From positions 1-64,000 of the forward strand of contig NZ_FUKN01000011.1 of NCBI RefSeq assembly GCF_900163785.1: DNA of 64,000 bases. The letters are read 5' to 3'. Position numbers and translations under genes: made by a program. The notes under the pieces were generated by a model. It was not told where the DNA came from and did no database searches. It saw only the letters and a program-made list of their open reading frames with translations. This stretch comes from Psychrobacter sp. JB385. Lineage in GTDB: Bacteria > Pseudomonadota > Gammaproteobacteria > Pseudomonadales > Moraxellaceae. Numbering within the stretch: the stretch's first letter is position 1; each line of letters begins with the position of its first letter. Shown in pieces: positions 1 to 11,076 of the stretch.

Positions 1-34
1 AGGCGCTGGTGTTGTTGCTAACGTATTGAACTAA
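1..34 (+). CDS. 3' end of an unidentified gene (partial)
   Basis: The first 34 bases read in one frame as the end of a protein, with final residues GAGVVANVLN and a TAA stop. A good intrinsic terminator follows about 40 bases later, which supports a real gene end. Ten residues are too few to name the product, and I do not recognise the family. Confidence 0.5.
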   Translation, partial: GAGVVANVLN

Positions 35-71
35 TCATTAAGTCTCAGTAATGAGATTATGAGTTAGTCAT

Positions 72-104
72 AAAAAAGCCATCCTAAACAGGGTGGCTTT
101 TTTT
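72..104 (+). terminator. Rho-independent terminator
   Basis: GCCATCC and GGGTGGC pair around a short loop, are preceded by an A-run and followed by seven T. It ends the partial gene at the window's left edge. The A-run on the left arm means it could also work weakly in reverse. Confidence 0.85.
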
Positions 105-235
105 ATACGTATTGAAATAGAGATATAGAGTGAATCACTTATTTATATAATTATATTTTCATACTACTGGATCATTAATTAGTAAACGCGCGATAAGCTT
201 CATGTATATAATTTCAGCCTAATAAAGGGATAGTT

Positions 236-724
236 ATGTTTTTGATAGAATTGTTATCAACCAATACAGTAGAGCTTGAGCAAGTGGTTCAAGCCGTAGC
301 GAATATCGAAGCCATCGTCCAGCCGCAAGATGCTTGGAGCTATCAGGCTTTGCTTGAACTGCTTGAGCAAGACAGCATTAATATGCTGGTAGTGTACACA
401 CAAGATAAAAGTGCAAAGAGCAACGTAATTGGTTACTGCTTATATCAAATGGTGTTTGAGCAAGCAGAGATTTTGCGTATTGGCACGCATCCTGATTATC
501 AACGACAACGCATTGCTTCGCAAATTATTGATAAGTTGCATAAAGTATTGCAGAGTAATCAAGTGGAAAATTTGTTGTTAGAAGTACGAGCAGACAATCA
601 TGCTGCGATAGCGTTATATGAAAAGCAAGCATTTACTATTATTCATAGACGCAAAGGCTATTACCAGTTACCGAACCAGTCCGCAGTTGATGCGCTCATC
701 ATGCAGCATGTCTATGGTGAGTGA
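236..724 (+). CDS. rimI: GNAT acetyltransferase, probable ribosomal protein S18-alanine N-acetyltransferase RimI
   Basis: This 162-residue protein is a GNAT-fold enzyme. The central block (residues 78-100, ILRIGTHPDYQRQRIA) is the acetyl-CoA loop region. The block at about 115-145 (LEVRADNHAAIALYEKQAF followed by RRKGYY) is the signature of RimI-type N-terminal acetyltransferases, which acetylate the N-terminal alanine of ribosomal protein S18. The length is normal for RimI. AAAGGGA lies eight bases before the ATG. One oddity is that the glycine expected in the Q/R-x-x-G-x-A loop is Arg92 here. The gene stands alone, with merR converging on its 3' end. Family membership is secure, and the RimI assignment rests on the C-terminal half. 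Confidence 0.8.
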   Translation: MFLIELLSTNTVELEQVVQAVANIEAIVQPQDAWSYQALLELLEQDSINMLVVYTQDKSAKSNVIGYCLYQMVFEQAEILRIGTHPDYQRQRIASQIIDKLHKVLQSNQVENLLLEVRADNHAAIALYEKQAFTIIHRRKGYYQLPNQSAVDALIMQHVYGE

Positions 725-803
725 AAAGCGTAAAGTGTCATTAGGAGTGATAAGCGTAGTTTCTTTGAAGATAAATTACTTATCTCAACCAGCGCCATCG
801 TCT

Positions 804-1238
804 TTAATTTGATGGTATTTTCTTCTTACAGATATTAGTGTCTAATTGATAGCTGCTGTCTGCTTTCATCCGTGCGAGAACATCTATACGCTCGCTCAAT
901 AGCTCTACCATCACGCTTATATTGGCTTGCTGTTTTCGTACTTGTTCCAATTTTTGCTGAGTCAGCATCAGCTGTAGATCAATATCAAGCTGGCCATCAT
1001 AATAATCATTGAGGCTGTCTTTGATTTCAGTCAGGGTAAAACCAATAGCTTGTGCGCTTTTGATCAGCTCAATACGTTCCAAACATTCTGGATGGAACTC
1101 AGTATATAGACGTGAGCCTGCTTGACGTTTGCGAGATTTTAGCAAACCTAATTGATCATAGTGGCGTACGGTATCTTTAGTCGTATTGGCTTTTGTTGCT
1201 AGAGCACCAATCAATAAAAACGAATTGTCAGGGGACAT
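804..1238 (-). CDS. MerR-family transcriptional regulator
   Basis: A 144-residue protein with an N-terminal winged-helix DNA-binding domain (residues about 8-75: IGALATKANTTKDTVRHYDQLGLL, then SRLYTEFHPECLERIELIKSAQAIGFTLTEI), followed by a predicted dimerisation helix rich in Gln and Leu. Such regulators bind as dimers to promoters with unusually long spacers. The sensing region has only one cysteine (near the C-terminus, NICKKK), so a classical two- or three-Cys metal or redox site is not visible and the inducer is unknown. It lies 47 bases after aat on the same strand and may be transcribed with trxB-aat. Confidence 0.85.
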   Translation of the reverse strand: MSPDNSFLLIGALATKANTTKDTVRHYDQLGLLKSRKRQAGSRLYTEFHPECLERIELIKSAQAIGFTLTEIKDSLNDYYDGQLDIDLQLMLTQQKLEQVRKQQANISVMVELLSERIDVLARMKADSSYQLDTNICKKKIPSN

Positions 1239-1285
1239 AATACTCTCGTTGGAAACTATGAATGGGAATAAGGCAGTGGGAACGC

Positions 1286-2101
1286 TTAACTCAATTTAAG
1301 CTGCCAAGGGCTTGGTATATCAAGTAATGAGACAGCTAGTGGGAGATAAGTGTCTTTTTGCCATTTGACCGCGCCTGTACTTATTAAGGTCTCTAACTGA
1401 GTCAAAAACTCAGCTCGCGGTAGAGTAGTGGCACCCAAGCTCATGAGATGATGATTGGGTAATTGGCAATCAACAAGGGCGACCTGACTTTGTTCACATA
1501 GCCGCATCAACCCCCAAAACGCGAGTTTTGACGCATTAGAGGCGCGATGAAACATGGATTCGCCAAAATAGATGCCGTTTATTTTTAGCCCATACAGTCC
1601 GCCAATGAGCTGACCTTTTTCATCCCACACCTCAATGCTATGGGCAAAGCCTTGCGCATGCAGTTTGGTATAAGCCTCAATCATCTCTTCATGAATCCAA
1701 GTGTGCTCGCCTTCAGGCAAGTCATTATTAAGACCATCGCTACGCGGCAGACTACAGGCATGTATGACGTCATCAAAAGCTTGATTTAAGGTCAATTGCC
1801 AACGTTCGCGTCTTGCTTGCTTGCGCAGTGACTTACTCGGTTGGTAATTAGATGGGACAATCACACAGCGCGGCTCAGGACACCACCAAGCGATAGGCTC
1901 ATCTTCATTGAACCATGGAAAAAGCCCCTGTGCATAAGCAGATATCAATGTGTCGGGTGCAAGATCGCCACCCATCGCGACAATGCCAATGCCATCAGGA
2001 TCGATAGAGATAGGATCAGGAAAGTCATAACGCCCAAGACTTTTTAAAGTCTCAGGCGTGATGTATTGATGGTTATCATTGTGCTGTGTGAAGTTATTCA
2101 T
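1286..2101 (-). CDS. aat: Leucyl/phenylalanyl-tRNA--protein transferase
   Basis: A 271-residue cytoplasmic enzyme of the N-end-rule pathway. It transfers Leu or Phe from its tRNA to proteins with N-terminal Arg or Lys, marking them for ClpAP. The family core is plain: FPDPISIDPDGIGIVAMGGDL, then YAQGLFPWF near residue 55, CPEPRCV near 75, and GGLYGLKINGIYFGESMFH at about 165-185. Its ATG directly abuts the trxB stop with no spacer, so it is almost certainly translated from a trxB-aat message. Aat near trxB and ftsK is also the arrangement in Escherichia coli, which supports the call. The length is slightly above that of the E. coli protein because of the N-terminus. Confidence 0.95.
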   Translation of the reverse strand: MNNFTQHNDNHQYITPETLKSLGRYDFPDPISIDPDGIGIVAMGGDLAPDTLISAYAQGLFPWFNEDEPIAWWCPEPRCVIVPSNYQPSKSLRKQARRERWQLTLNQAFDDVIHACSLPRSDGLNNDLPEGEHTWIHEEMIEAYTKLHAQGFAHSIEVWDEKGQLIGGLYGLKINGIYFGESMFHRASNASKLAFWGLMRLCEQSQVALVDCQLPNHHLMSLGATTLPRAEFLTQLETLISTGAVKWQKDTYLPLAVSLLDIPSPWQLKLS

Positions 2102-3652
<1,551 letters not shown>

Positions 3653-6600
3653 GTGATATCAGCACCGCTTATTGAATATTTAAAAAAAGGAATATTTACC
3701 CTTCTAGGGTCGATACTGGCTGTTTATCTGTTCGTCATTTTGATGACGTATACAGGTAATGATCCGAGTTGGTCACACATCAGTAGTGATATGACCACAA
3801 TCAATAATATGGGCGGCGAGACAGGTGCGTGGTTGTCCGACTTGCTCTACAGCTTCTTTGGCTTTGGTGCGTGGTGGCTGCTGGCATTTTTGATTTATGA
3901 GTCTATTCTTATTTGGTGGGACAATAAGCCCACATTCTGGCTGATGCGGTTGGTCGCTTACGTATTTTTGTTATTGAGTGCCAGTGCCTTGTTTGCTCAA
4001 ATCGTGGCTTTGGTACAACAATTCACCAATCCTACAGCGACAGCACTTGAAGGCGTGGCTGGTGGCATCATCGGTCTTGAGTTGCAGGTACGCTTGGCGC
4101 AGCTTTTGACGCAGTGGGGGAGTGCGATTTTCTTGCTGGTATTCGTTGTCCTCACCGCGACGTTTGCTTTCAATATTCATTGGATGGCGATTTATCAGAG
4201 AATTACCGCCTTGTCTTGGTTTGGCTCAGGCGTGAAAAAAGAAAACACACAAGATACTGCCGCAGTCACTCAAAACATAGGTGCATTGAACACAAAAGAC
4301 AAGCTCACAACAGGGACGAATTCAGATCAAGAAGCGCCAGCGTATGAACAGTTGCCCTTAGCCTTGCAATCCTCTGAGCAGGCGGCCGATAAAAGCGGTC
4401 GATTTAGCAATGTCTTGTCAGACTTTTTGGTAAAGTCTGGGCTCTCTGACAGTGTTAGAGCCTCTATGGAAGCGGCGGCACAAGCTACAACAGCCACCCA
4501 GACTCCCTTATCGGATCATGAAAAAAGTGAGTCTGTAGAGGCCACGTCATTCAAAAATGGTACAACTGAGAATATAGACAATCAAACACAGCCATCATCA
4601 AATCCGAGTCCTGTGGTCGTACCTGTGCGTAAAGTGGAGCCAAGCTTTGCGTGGAATGATGCCAATACAGTCGATGATTTGTTGGCGAGTGAGCAAATGA
4701 CGTATAGTGCCAGTAGCATGAATCATTCTGATACTACCGCTCTGAGCTCTACTGATATGAGTGCTGAACCGATAAAAAGCGAAGCGTTGCAAGATGAGTT
4801 CGTCAAAGACGTGCTAACAGAGTTAGAAGTGACCGCAGAATCTACGCCAATAGTAGAGGAAGCGTTGTCTGTGGAAACAACCACAGCAAGACCCAAAACC
4901 AGAATCGTTCAGCCCTCTGTTGAGGAGCAATTGTATAACGAAACAACGAGTACGGATGCGGTGGTATCAACAGCAGAAGACACTACCGTCGCTGTCGATG
5001 CCTTAGCAGACGCATGGCTAGCAGAGCATGCCGATGTCTTAGAACCTACTGCGACAACGGGAATCGTGCAGTCGAATGAGCCCGTGTCTGACAGTCAGGC
5101 TGAGCTATCACACCATGCTACGTCAACCGCTGTACCAGCGTTATCAGTCGCTTCGCCAGTACTAGACAGTGTAGCTGCCGTATCAGAATCAGTGGATATG
5201 ACACCCACCAATACGCCCCCTACCAATCCAACAGCGGCACCAACAGTCGCTACTATAGATACCGATGCTGCAAAAAACACGCAACCAGTCAAACCGACGA
5301 TGAGTTTTGCTGTGCCAGAAGGCGATAGTAGCAACCATATCACTGATATGATGCCAGAAGATGACGACGCTGAGGCACCAGTTATGCCGCATATCAGCGA
5401 TGATGACGCCTTTAGTCGAAAATCACGCTCAATGCAAACGGCTGCTTATCGTAGTAGCCTAACCCCGATTCCAGAGATGTCTATTCTTGATAAGCCAGAT
5501 CCTGACCGTAAGCCTAGCTATACCATAGCTGAGCTTGAACAGCTCTCTGAGCTGTTAGAGATCAAGTTGCAAGAGTTCAATGTCAAGGCCAATGTCGTCA
5601 ATGCCATCCCAGGCCCAGTAGTGACTCGTTTTGAGGTAGAGCTTGCTGCTGGGGTGAAAGCCAGCAAGGTTACGGGTATCTCGCGTGACTTGGCACGCTC
5701 ACTCTCAATGGCGTCTTTGCGTGTGGTTGAGGTGATTCCTGGTAAGCCTTATATTGGTATCGAAGTGCCTAACAAACAGCGTGAAATGGTGCGTTTGATT
5801 GAGCTACTTAATACGGAAAAATTCAAAGACCCCAAAGCGCAAATCAGTATGGCGATGGGTAAAGACATCGGCGGTAACCCCATCATCACTGATCTTGCTC
5901 GCGCGCCGCACATGCTGGTCGCTGGTACGACGGGTTCTGGTAAATCGGTATTGGTCAACTCGATGCTATTGTCGATGCTACTCAAATACACGCCCAATGA
6001 GCTGCGTCTTATCTTGATTGATCCCAAGCAGTTGGAGCTGGCTAACTATAATGACATCCCGCATCTACTGACACCAGTCGTCACGGATATGACCGAGGCG
6101 GCCAGCAGTCTCTCATGGTGCGTGGCAGAGATGGAGCGCCGTTATCAGTTAATGAGTCTGCTTAAGGTTCGTAAACTCAATGAGTTTAATAAGAAAGTCA
6201 TTGCAGCCGAAAAAGCTGGCAAGCCGATGCTTGATCCTTTGTGGCGACCCAATGACAGTGTCAGTATCAGTCAAGCGCCAAAGCTCAAAACCTTACCGAT
6301 GATTGTCATTGTCGCGGATGAGTTTGCTGACATGATTATGCAGGTTGGTAAGCAAGCTGAAGAGTTAATCACGCGCTTGGCGCAGAAATCTCGAGCAGCA
6401 GGTATCCATTTGATGCTCGCTACTCAGCGCCCATCGGTAGATGTGATCACTGGTTTGATCAAAGCCAATATTCCTGTTCGCGCTGCGCTACGTGTCAACT
6501 CAAAGGTCGACTCACGGACGATTTTGGACAGTGGCGGTGCAGAGGACATGTTAGGCAATGGCGATATGCTCTTTCTCGGCCCAGGTCAAATCGAACCAGA

Positions 6601-6946
6601 TCGTGTACACGGCGCTTATGTCAGTGATGAAGAGGTCAACCGTGTCTGTGATGCGTGGCGTGAGCGCGGCGCTCCTGACTATATTGACAACATGGCTGGC
6701 AACTTTGAGCTATCTAGCCCAGGTGGCAATGGTGGAGGTAGCGCAAACAATGCTTCTGGAGAAGATGATGGCCTGTATAACGATGCGGTGGCCTTTATTA
6801 TGGAAACGCGTAAAGTCTCGGCTTCTAGTATCCAGCGTAAGTTCAGCATTGGATACAACCGTGCCGCGCGCATTGTAGATTCGATGGAAGAAGCGGGACT
6901 GGTCAGTTCCATGGGCAAAAGCGGTAAGCGCGAACTGTTGATGTAG
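3653..6946 (+). CDS. ftsK: DNA translocase FtsK
   Basis: A 1097-residue septal DNA pump that clears and aligns the chromosome ends for XerCD recombination during division. The N-terminus (about 1-190) has four hydrophobic membrane segments. A low-complexity Ser/Thr/Ala/Glu-rich linker runs from about 190 to 610. The motor follows, with Walker A GTTGSGKS at 761-768, Walker B (MIVIVADEFADM) and the LATQRPSVDVITGLIKANIP block. The C-terminal gamma winged-helix domain that reads KOPS is present (VSASSIQRKFSIGYNRAARIVDSMEEAGLV). The start is GTG (V read as Met) with AAGG ten bases upstream. A strong terminator follows the stop. Confidence 0.97.
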   Translation: MISAPLIEYLKKGIFTLLGSILAVYLFVILMTYTGNDPSWSHISSDMTTINNMGGETGAWLSDLLYSFFGFGAWWLLAFLIYESILIWWDNKPTFWLMRLVAYVFLLLSASALFAQIVALVQQFTNPTATALEGVAGGIIGLELQVRLAQLLTQWGSAIFLLVFVVLTATFAFNIHWMAIYQRITALSWFGSGVKKENTQDTAAVTQNIGALNTKDKLTTGTNSDQEAPAYEQLPLALQSSEQAADKSGRFSNVLSDFLVKSGLSDSVRASMEAAAQATTATQTPLSDHEKSESVEATSFKNGTTENIDNQTQPSSNPSPVVVPVRKVEPSFAWNDANTVDDLLASEQMTYSASSMNHSDTTALSSTDMSAEPIKSEALQDEFVKDVLTELEVTAESTPIVEEALSVETTTARPKTRIVQPSVEEQLYNETTSTDAVVSTAEDTTVAVDALADAWLAEHADVLEPTATTGIVQSNEPVSDSQAELSHHATSTAVPALSVASPVLDSVAAVSESVDMTPTNTPPTNPTAAPTVATIDTDAAKNTQPVKPTMSFAVPEGDSSNHITDMMPEDDDAEAPVMPHISDDDAFSRKSRSMQTAAYRSSLTPIPEMSILDKPDPDRKPSYTIAELEQLSELLEIKLQEFNVKANVVNAIPGPVVTRFEVELAAGVKASKVTGISRDLARSLSMASLRVVEVIPGKPYIGIEVPNKQREMVRLIELLNTEKFKDPKAQISMAMGKDIGGNPIITDLARAPHMLVAGTTGSGKSVLVNSMLLSMLLKYTPNELRLILIDPKQLELANYNDIPHLLTPVVTDMTEAASSLSWCVAEMERRYQLMSLLKVRKLNEFNKKVIAAEKAGKPMLDPLWRPNDSVSISQAPKLKTLPMIVIVADEFADMIMQVGKQAEELITRLAQKSRAAGIHLMLATQRPSVDVITGLIKANIPVRAALRVNSKVDSRTILDSGGAEDMLGNGDMLFLGPGQIEPDRVHGAYVSDEEVNRVCDAWRERGAPDYIDNMAGNFELSSPGGNGGGSANNASGEDDGLYNDAVAFIMETRKVSASSIQRKFSIGYNRAARIVDSMEEAGLVSSMGKSGKRELLM

Positions 6947-6968
6947 TGCTTAGTATTAGGTTCATAAT

Positions 6969-7003
6969 GAAAAAACGAGTCATGAAAGTGGCTCGTTTTT
7001 TTT
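6969..7003 (+). terminator. Rho-independent terminator of ftsK
   Basis: AAAACGAGTCA and TGGCTCGTTTT form a stem with a six-base loop and end in eight T, 23 bases after the ftsK stop. Confidence 0.9.
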
Positions 7004-7255
7004 ATGAAATCAGCGGAATCCTATTTTTATAAGCTGAGAATTTAGAGCGAATTTTTATCATCAATCATGCTTTGATTTATTAAAACTGGGTTTATTTACA
7101 AAGATATGAGCTTAATCAAATATCTAAATGACCAATCAGTTTGTTTATCGATTATAGGCAGCCATTTTTTATACTAAACTGACAGTGGTTTATAAGATAA
7201 GTAGGCACTGATTTTAGTAAATATTATTTTTATTACTCTCCAAGGAAGGTCAGTT
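7004..7255 (+). promoter_or_regulatory. AT-rich leader of the amidase gene
   Basis: With the terminator before it, the gap between ftsK and the amidase gene is about 310 bases. It is AT-rich, contains no open frame, and ends in a strong Shine-Dalgarno (AAGGAAGG) eight bases before the amidase ATG. No operator was recognised. Confidence 0.4.
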
Positions 7256-8749
7256 ATGTTTAAAGAATACACTCAATATGATGCACTCGCTCTAGCGGCA
7301 CTGGTTAACTCAGGCGAGGTCAGTGCAAAGGAGTTATTGGACGCAGCTGTTTATCAGGCCAATAAACTCAATCCTAAATTAAATGCCATTATTCACCGTT
7401 TTGATGAGCGCGCTTATAACGCTGCGCAAGCAGGATTGCCAAAAGACGTATTTACAGGCGTGCCTTATCTGTTAAAAGACTTGTCATTTAGCTTCGCGGA
7501 TGAACCAATTACGATGGGCAGTCGCAGCGTCAATATCCTCTCGAAAAACGATAGTGAAATCGTCAAGCGGATGAAAGCGGTAGGTGTCAATACCTTTGGT
7601 AAAACCAATACGCCTGAGTTTGGTTTGATTATTACCACTGAGCCAAAAGCGCATGGTGCGACTCACAACCCTTTCAAGAAAGGCTATAGTGCTGGTGGCT
7701 CATCGGGCGGCAGTGCAGCCGCAGTCGCGAGTGGTATTGTACCGATGGCAGGCGCTGGTGATGGCGGCGGTTCGATACGGTTTCCAGCGGCTTGGTGCGG
7801 TGTATTTGGACTCAAACCAAGCCGTGGCCGTAATCCACTGGGTCCCAATATTGGTGAAGGCTGGGACGGGGCAGTTGCCGATCACGTGATCACACGTTCG
7901 GTACGTGATAGTGCCGCAATGCTCGATGCCACAAGTGGCGCGGAGATTGGGGCGCCTTATGTCATTGCGCCACCAGATGGGAATTTTTTGCAAGCAGCGA
8001 TGCGCGCACCAAGGCCACTGAAAATCGCTTTACAGCAGCAGCCATTGATTGCCAATACTATAGTCGACAAAGAAGTCCTTGCTGTACTAGAACAAACGGC
8101 TAAGCAATTAGAGTCGATGGGTCATCAGGTCGTACCCGCTGAGCCAAATATCGATATTGAGCAGTTTTGGCATGACTTTCTTGTTGTCGTCTGCGCACAT
8201 ACCGCCTTTACGATTGACAATATCGAGCGCGAGTTTGGGTCCGCCCATGTCAAAAACCTAGAGCCACAAACCTACAATATGGCGCTGCTTGGACGTTCTT
8301 TATCAGCCGCTGACTTGGTTCACGCCAAACACGGTTGGCATAACAGTCAATATCAAACGGGCCTGTTGTTAGAAAACTACGATATGATTTTATCACCAAC
8401 CGTACCGACACCTGCGGTCAAACACGGCGTGCTACCGCCTAGCCGTATGGATGAGATGATGATGCGTAGCGCTGGGGTGCTCAATAAAGGTTTTGATATG
8501 GGCAGATACGCTTTTAAGTCAGGCATGATTGAAAAACTCAGCGCGCCTGTACTAGGAAAAATGGGCTTCACGTTGTTGGGTAATGTCACAGGATTGCCGG
8601 CCATGTCAGTGCCAGTCGGCATGAGTAAAAAAGGCTTGCCAATCGGTATGCAACTTATCGGACGTATGAATGATGAGGCGACGTTATTGAGTCTGGCAGG
8701 CGAGATGGAGCGTGCGGGTTTATTTACCAAACCTGCTTTTGAGAAATAG
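7256..8749 (+). CDS. Amidase (amidase-signature family)
   Basis: A 497-residue member of the amidase-signature family, whose enzymes hydrolyse carboxamides with a Ser-cisSer-Lys triad. Lys74 (PYLLKDLSF), the Gly/Ser loop GGSSGGS at 147-153 supplying the cis-serine, and Ser173 in [15 protein letters not shown] are all present. The family's C-terminal block is also present ([28 protein letters not shown]). The length is normal for a stand-alone amidase. It is not GatA: gatB and gatC are absent and GDGGG replaces the GatA pattern. The substrate cannot be read from the sequence. The gene is monocistronic and converges on the dioxygenase gene. Confidence 0.9.
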   Translation: MFKEYTQYDALALAALVNSGEVSAKELLDAAVYQANKLNPKLNAIIHRFDERAYNAAQAGLPKDVFTGVPYLLKDLSFSFADEPITMGSRSVNILSKNDSEIVKRMKAVGVNTFGKTNTPEFGLIITTEPKAHGATHNPFKKGYSAGGSSGGSAAAVASGIVPMAGAGDGGGSIRFPAAWCGVFGLKPSRGRNPLGPNIGEGWDGAVADHVITRSVRDSAAMLDATSGAEIGAPYVIAPPDGNFLQAAMRAPRPLKIALQQQPLIANTIVDKEVLAVLEQTAKQLESMGHQVVPAEPNIDIEQFWHDFLVVVCAHTAFTIDNIEREFGSAHVKNLEPQTYNMALLGRSLSAADLVHAKHGWHNSQYQTGLLLENYDMILSPTVPTPAVKHGVLPPSRMDEMMMRSAGVLNKGFDMGRYAFKSGMIEKLSAPVLGKMGFTLLGNVTGLPAMSVPVGMSKKGLPIGMQLIGRMNDEATLLSLAGEMERAGLFTKPAFEK

Positions 8750-8756
8750 GTTTGTA

Positions 8757-8805
8757 CGCTTTGATTAAATAGCTGTTATTTAATAGCTATTACTTAATCA
8801 AAGCG
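8757..8805. terminator. Bidirectional terminator hairpin between convergent genes
   Basis: CGCTTTGATTAA (8757-8768) and TTAATCAAAGCG (8794-8805) are a perfect 12-base inverted repeat, with AT-rich sequence between them that can pair further. The right arm includes the stop codon and last codons of the minus-strand dioxygenase gene. It probably ends both transcripts. Confidence 0.65.
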
Positions 8806-9696
8806 ATAAATATCCATGCCCAAACTATGATGTGCCATGCTTTGATGCACGACAGAGACACGTTGACCCGCGCCTAACGCAAAAAACAGTGGCAGCAAAT
8901 GCTCATCACTTGGGTGAACGTGCTTATAGTTGGGATACTGTTGCCAATCTAGCGCAGTAGGAATGTCTGTCTTAATATTCTGTAATAGCCAATCTTTAAA
9001 ACTTTTTGCTGCTGTATCAATACTGCCCGCTTGCCAACGCAGGGCTTGTAAGTTGTGCGTGATGCTACCTGAACCAATGATAAGAATTTGCTCTTCGCGC
9101 AAACGTGCAAGCTGTGCCCCCAGCTGGTAGCAAGCGACACTGTCATAATGCTGTGGTAAGGATATCTGCACAATTGGTATGTCTGCTTGTGGATACAGGT
9201 GAATAAGCGGTGCCCAGACCCCATGGTCACAAGCGCGCATCGGATTGATGCTGCATCTGATACCGCGCGCTGTCAGCTGATGCGCGAGCGACTCAGCAAG
9301 CGCTGGCTGACCAGCAGCAGGATATTGTAGCTCATACAGCTCTGGCGCAAAGCCTGAAAAGTCATGCCATGTTTTTGGTTGTGGGTTGCTGCTGATCTCA
9401 AGCTTGGCCGACTGCCAATGTGCCGACATAATGACGATGGCACGAGGCTTGGGTAGGTTTTGACCGATACGTGCCAGCGCACTGGTCGTGGCAGATTGTT
9501 CAATGGCAAGCGTGGGTGCGCCGTGCGAGATAAACAAGGCTGGCAGTTTAGCCAAGTTAGCCGCTTTAGAGACTATAGCAGACTTGTCTTTCCAAGCATC
9601 GGCAGACGTGATGGGCTGCGACGTATGACCCTGATGATCGCCACGTTGGGAAGTAATCTGAGAGGCGTTAGGTGTTGCGCGTTTTGGATATTTCAT
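8794..9696 (-). CDS. Class III extradiol dioxygenase, DODA/YgiD type
   Basis: A protein of about 300 residues with the LigB-like fold used by 4,5-DOPA extradiol dioxygenases. Metal-binding and catalytic histidines lie in the blocks LPALFISHGAPTLAI, MSAHWQS, CDHGVWAPLIHLYPQADIPIVQISLP and YKHVHPSDEHLLPLFFALGAG. These enzymes open catechol-like rings and hold zinc or iron. The natural substrate of bacterial YgiD homologues is uncertain. The conserved domain starts only about 50 residues in, so the N-terminus is either an extension or the true start is downstream. I prefer the ATG at 9696 to the upstream GTG at 9717. It lies behind rlmH on the same strand. Confidence 0.85.
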   Translation of the reverse strand: MKYPKRATPNASQITSQRGDHQGHTSQPITSADAWKDKSAIVSKAANLAKLPALFISHGAPTLAIEQSATTSALARIGQNLPKPRAIVIMSAHWQSAKLEISSNPQPKTWHDFSGFAPELYELQYPAAGQPALAESLAHQLTARGIRCSINPMRACDHGVWAPLIHLYPQADIPIVQISLPQHYDSVACYQLGAQLARLREEQILIIGSGSITHNLQALRWQAGSIDTAAKSFKDWLLQNIKTDIPTALDWQQYPNYKHVHPSDEHLLPLFFALGAGQRVSVVHQSMAHHSLGMDIYRFD

Positions 9697-9781
9697 GTTG
9701 CAGTTATTAGGGCGCACGCCAGTTTTTCAATCCGTTTTGTCATGGTTATTTTCAGATAATGTATCGCAAACGTCACTTTGC

Positions 9782-10270
9782 TTAATTACCACGATGATAG
9801 GGGTGGTTGTTATTGATACTCATCGCTCGATACAGCTGCTCCATCAAGACAACTCGTACGAGAGGATGTGGCAATGTCAGCGCGGATAATGACCATTTTA
9901 CATCGGCTTTTGCCAGTACTTCAGGTGATACACCATCTGCGCCGCCGATGACTAAAGCAATATCGTCCCCTTGCTGCATCGCATCTGATAATTTATCCGC
10001 CAGCCCTTCTGTCGATAGCATTTTACCTTTGACGTCCAATACCCATAATTGTTCGCGTCCAGTGGCATTATGAGCCGCCAAAATAGCGTGACCTTCTTGT
10101 TCTCGGTACTGAGCCAAATTGGCATCCGATGGGTTCTTTGCTCGCTTAGCAGCCGCGATTTCGATAATGTCGGTACTGAGCATGGGTTGAATGCGTTTAT
10201 GGTATTCATCAAAGCCTGTCTGCACCCAGTTAGGCATTTTATTGCCGACGCTCAAAATTCTTACTTTCAT
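9782..10270 (-). CDS. rlmH: 23S rRNA (pseudouridine1915-N3)-methyltransferase RlmH
   Basis: A 162-residue SPOUT-class enzyme that methylates pseudouridine 1915 in helix 69 of 23S rRNA using SAM. It starts with MKVRILSVGNKMPNW, as RlmH does. It carries the knotted SAM-binding block LVIGGADGVSPEVL and the diagnostic tail LSALTLPHPLVRVVLMEQLYRAMSINNNHPYHRG. An upstream in-frame GTG at 10282 would add four residues, but the ATG at 10270 gives the family start. The dioxygenase gene follows on the same strand. Confidence 0.96.
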   Translation of the reverse strand: MKVRILSVGNKMPNWVQTGFDEYHKRIQPMLSTDIIEIAAAKRAKNPSDANLAQYREQEGHAILAAHNATGREQLWVLDVKGKMLSTEGLADKLSDAMQQGDDIALVIGGADGVSPEVLAKADVKWSLSALTLPHPLVRVVLMEQLYRAMSINNNHPYHRGN

Positions 10271-10353
10271 AGTCCATACCACGTCAATAATTAAATAAAT
10301 ATCACAAGGTTTTGCAATTGGTTGCGGTCAATTACTGCTTTTTTGACCTGTTA

Positions 10354-10896
10354 TTACATCAAAGGTGAAATCGTTTCTGAAACAGTCTGCTCTGTCTGTT
10401 GGTGCTGCGAGTCACTCGAGCTTGGCTTTGGAATGATGGTAAGCTTGGCATCTGACTCGAAGACAATGGCTTCAACCTCATCGAAGCTGTTTATCCCATC
10501 AGAGCGCATCGCACATTCTATCTCCTGCCGAGTCAAGCGCTCATCGCGCATCGCATCTGGTAAAAACTGCCCTTGATAAAAAACAATTCGTGGCTCGGAT
10601 AAGATAAAACTGCTAAATTGCGGTGAGATAGAGGCGTACTTTGTGACCAAAAACTGCAACAAATAGAGCACCAAAATAGAAGACGCCCCTTCAACAAAAG
10701 GAACGTTTTTGAGCAAAATAGTGCTGGCCCCCAATGAGCCAATCATGACGGTCACAACCCAGTCAAAGTTGTTGAGCTGAGAGGTAGAGCGCTTGCCTGA
10801 GACTTTCGTCACCAGCACGATCAAGACGTAAATCATGGCGGTCGTCAGTACGATACGCCCAAGTTTGTCTATATTATCAAAAAAAAGCATGTCCAT
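10354..10896 (-). CDS. DUF421 membrane protein (YetF-like)
   Basis: A 180-residue inner-membrane protein with two or three N-terminal hydrophobic helices (GRIVLTTAMIYVLIVLVTKVSGKRSTSQLNNFDWVV is the family signature region), then a soluble C-terminal domain with the DUF421 pattern (SEPRIVFYQGQFLPDAMRDERLTRQEIECAMRSDGI). The family has no established function. The ATG at 10896 is chosen because AGGAG lies eight bases ahead of it. The open frame extends upstream to 10950 without a good ribosome site. The tail after residue 160 is Ser/Gln-rich. Confidence 0.85.
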   Translation of the reverse strand: MDMLFFDNIDKLGRIVLTTAMIYVLIVLVTKVSGKRSTSQLNNFDWVVTVMIGSLGASTILLKNVPFVEGASSILVLYLLQFLVTKYASISPQFSSFILSEPRIVFYQGQFLPDAMRDERLTRQEIECAMRSDGINSFDEVEAIVFESDAKLTIIPKPSSSDSQHQQTEQTVSETISPLM

Positions 10897-11076
10897 TAAG
10901 CGCGCTCCTATGGTAAGAATAAAACCGTGTGCCGCTAGGCATTGATTCATAAAAGACAGTAACTGATAAAGCTTACCAATTGATACCGCTAGCCTAACGA
11001 ATTTTAAGCTTCAAAAGGAAAAAATTTGTAGCCAGTCATGGTGGTTTTATGAGGTTCGAGTCGCTCTTTAGTAAAT

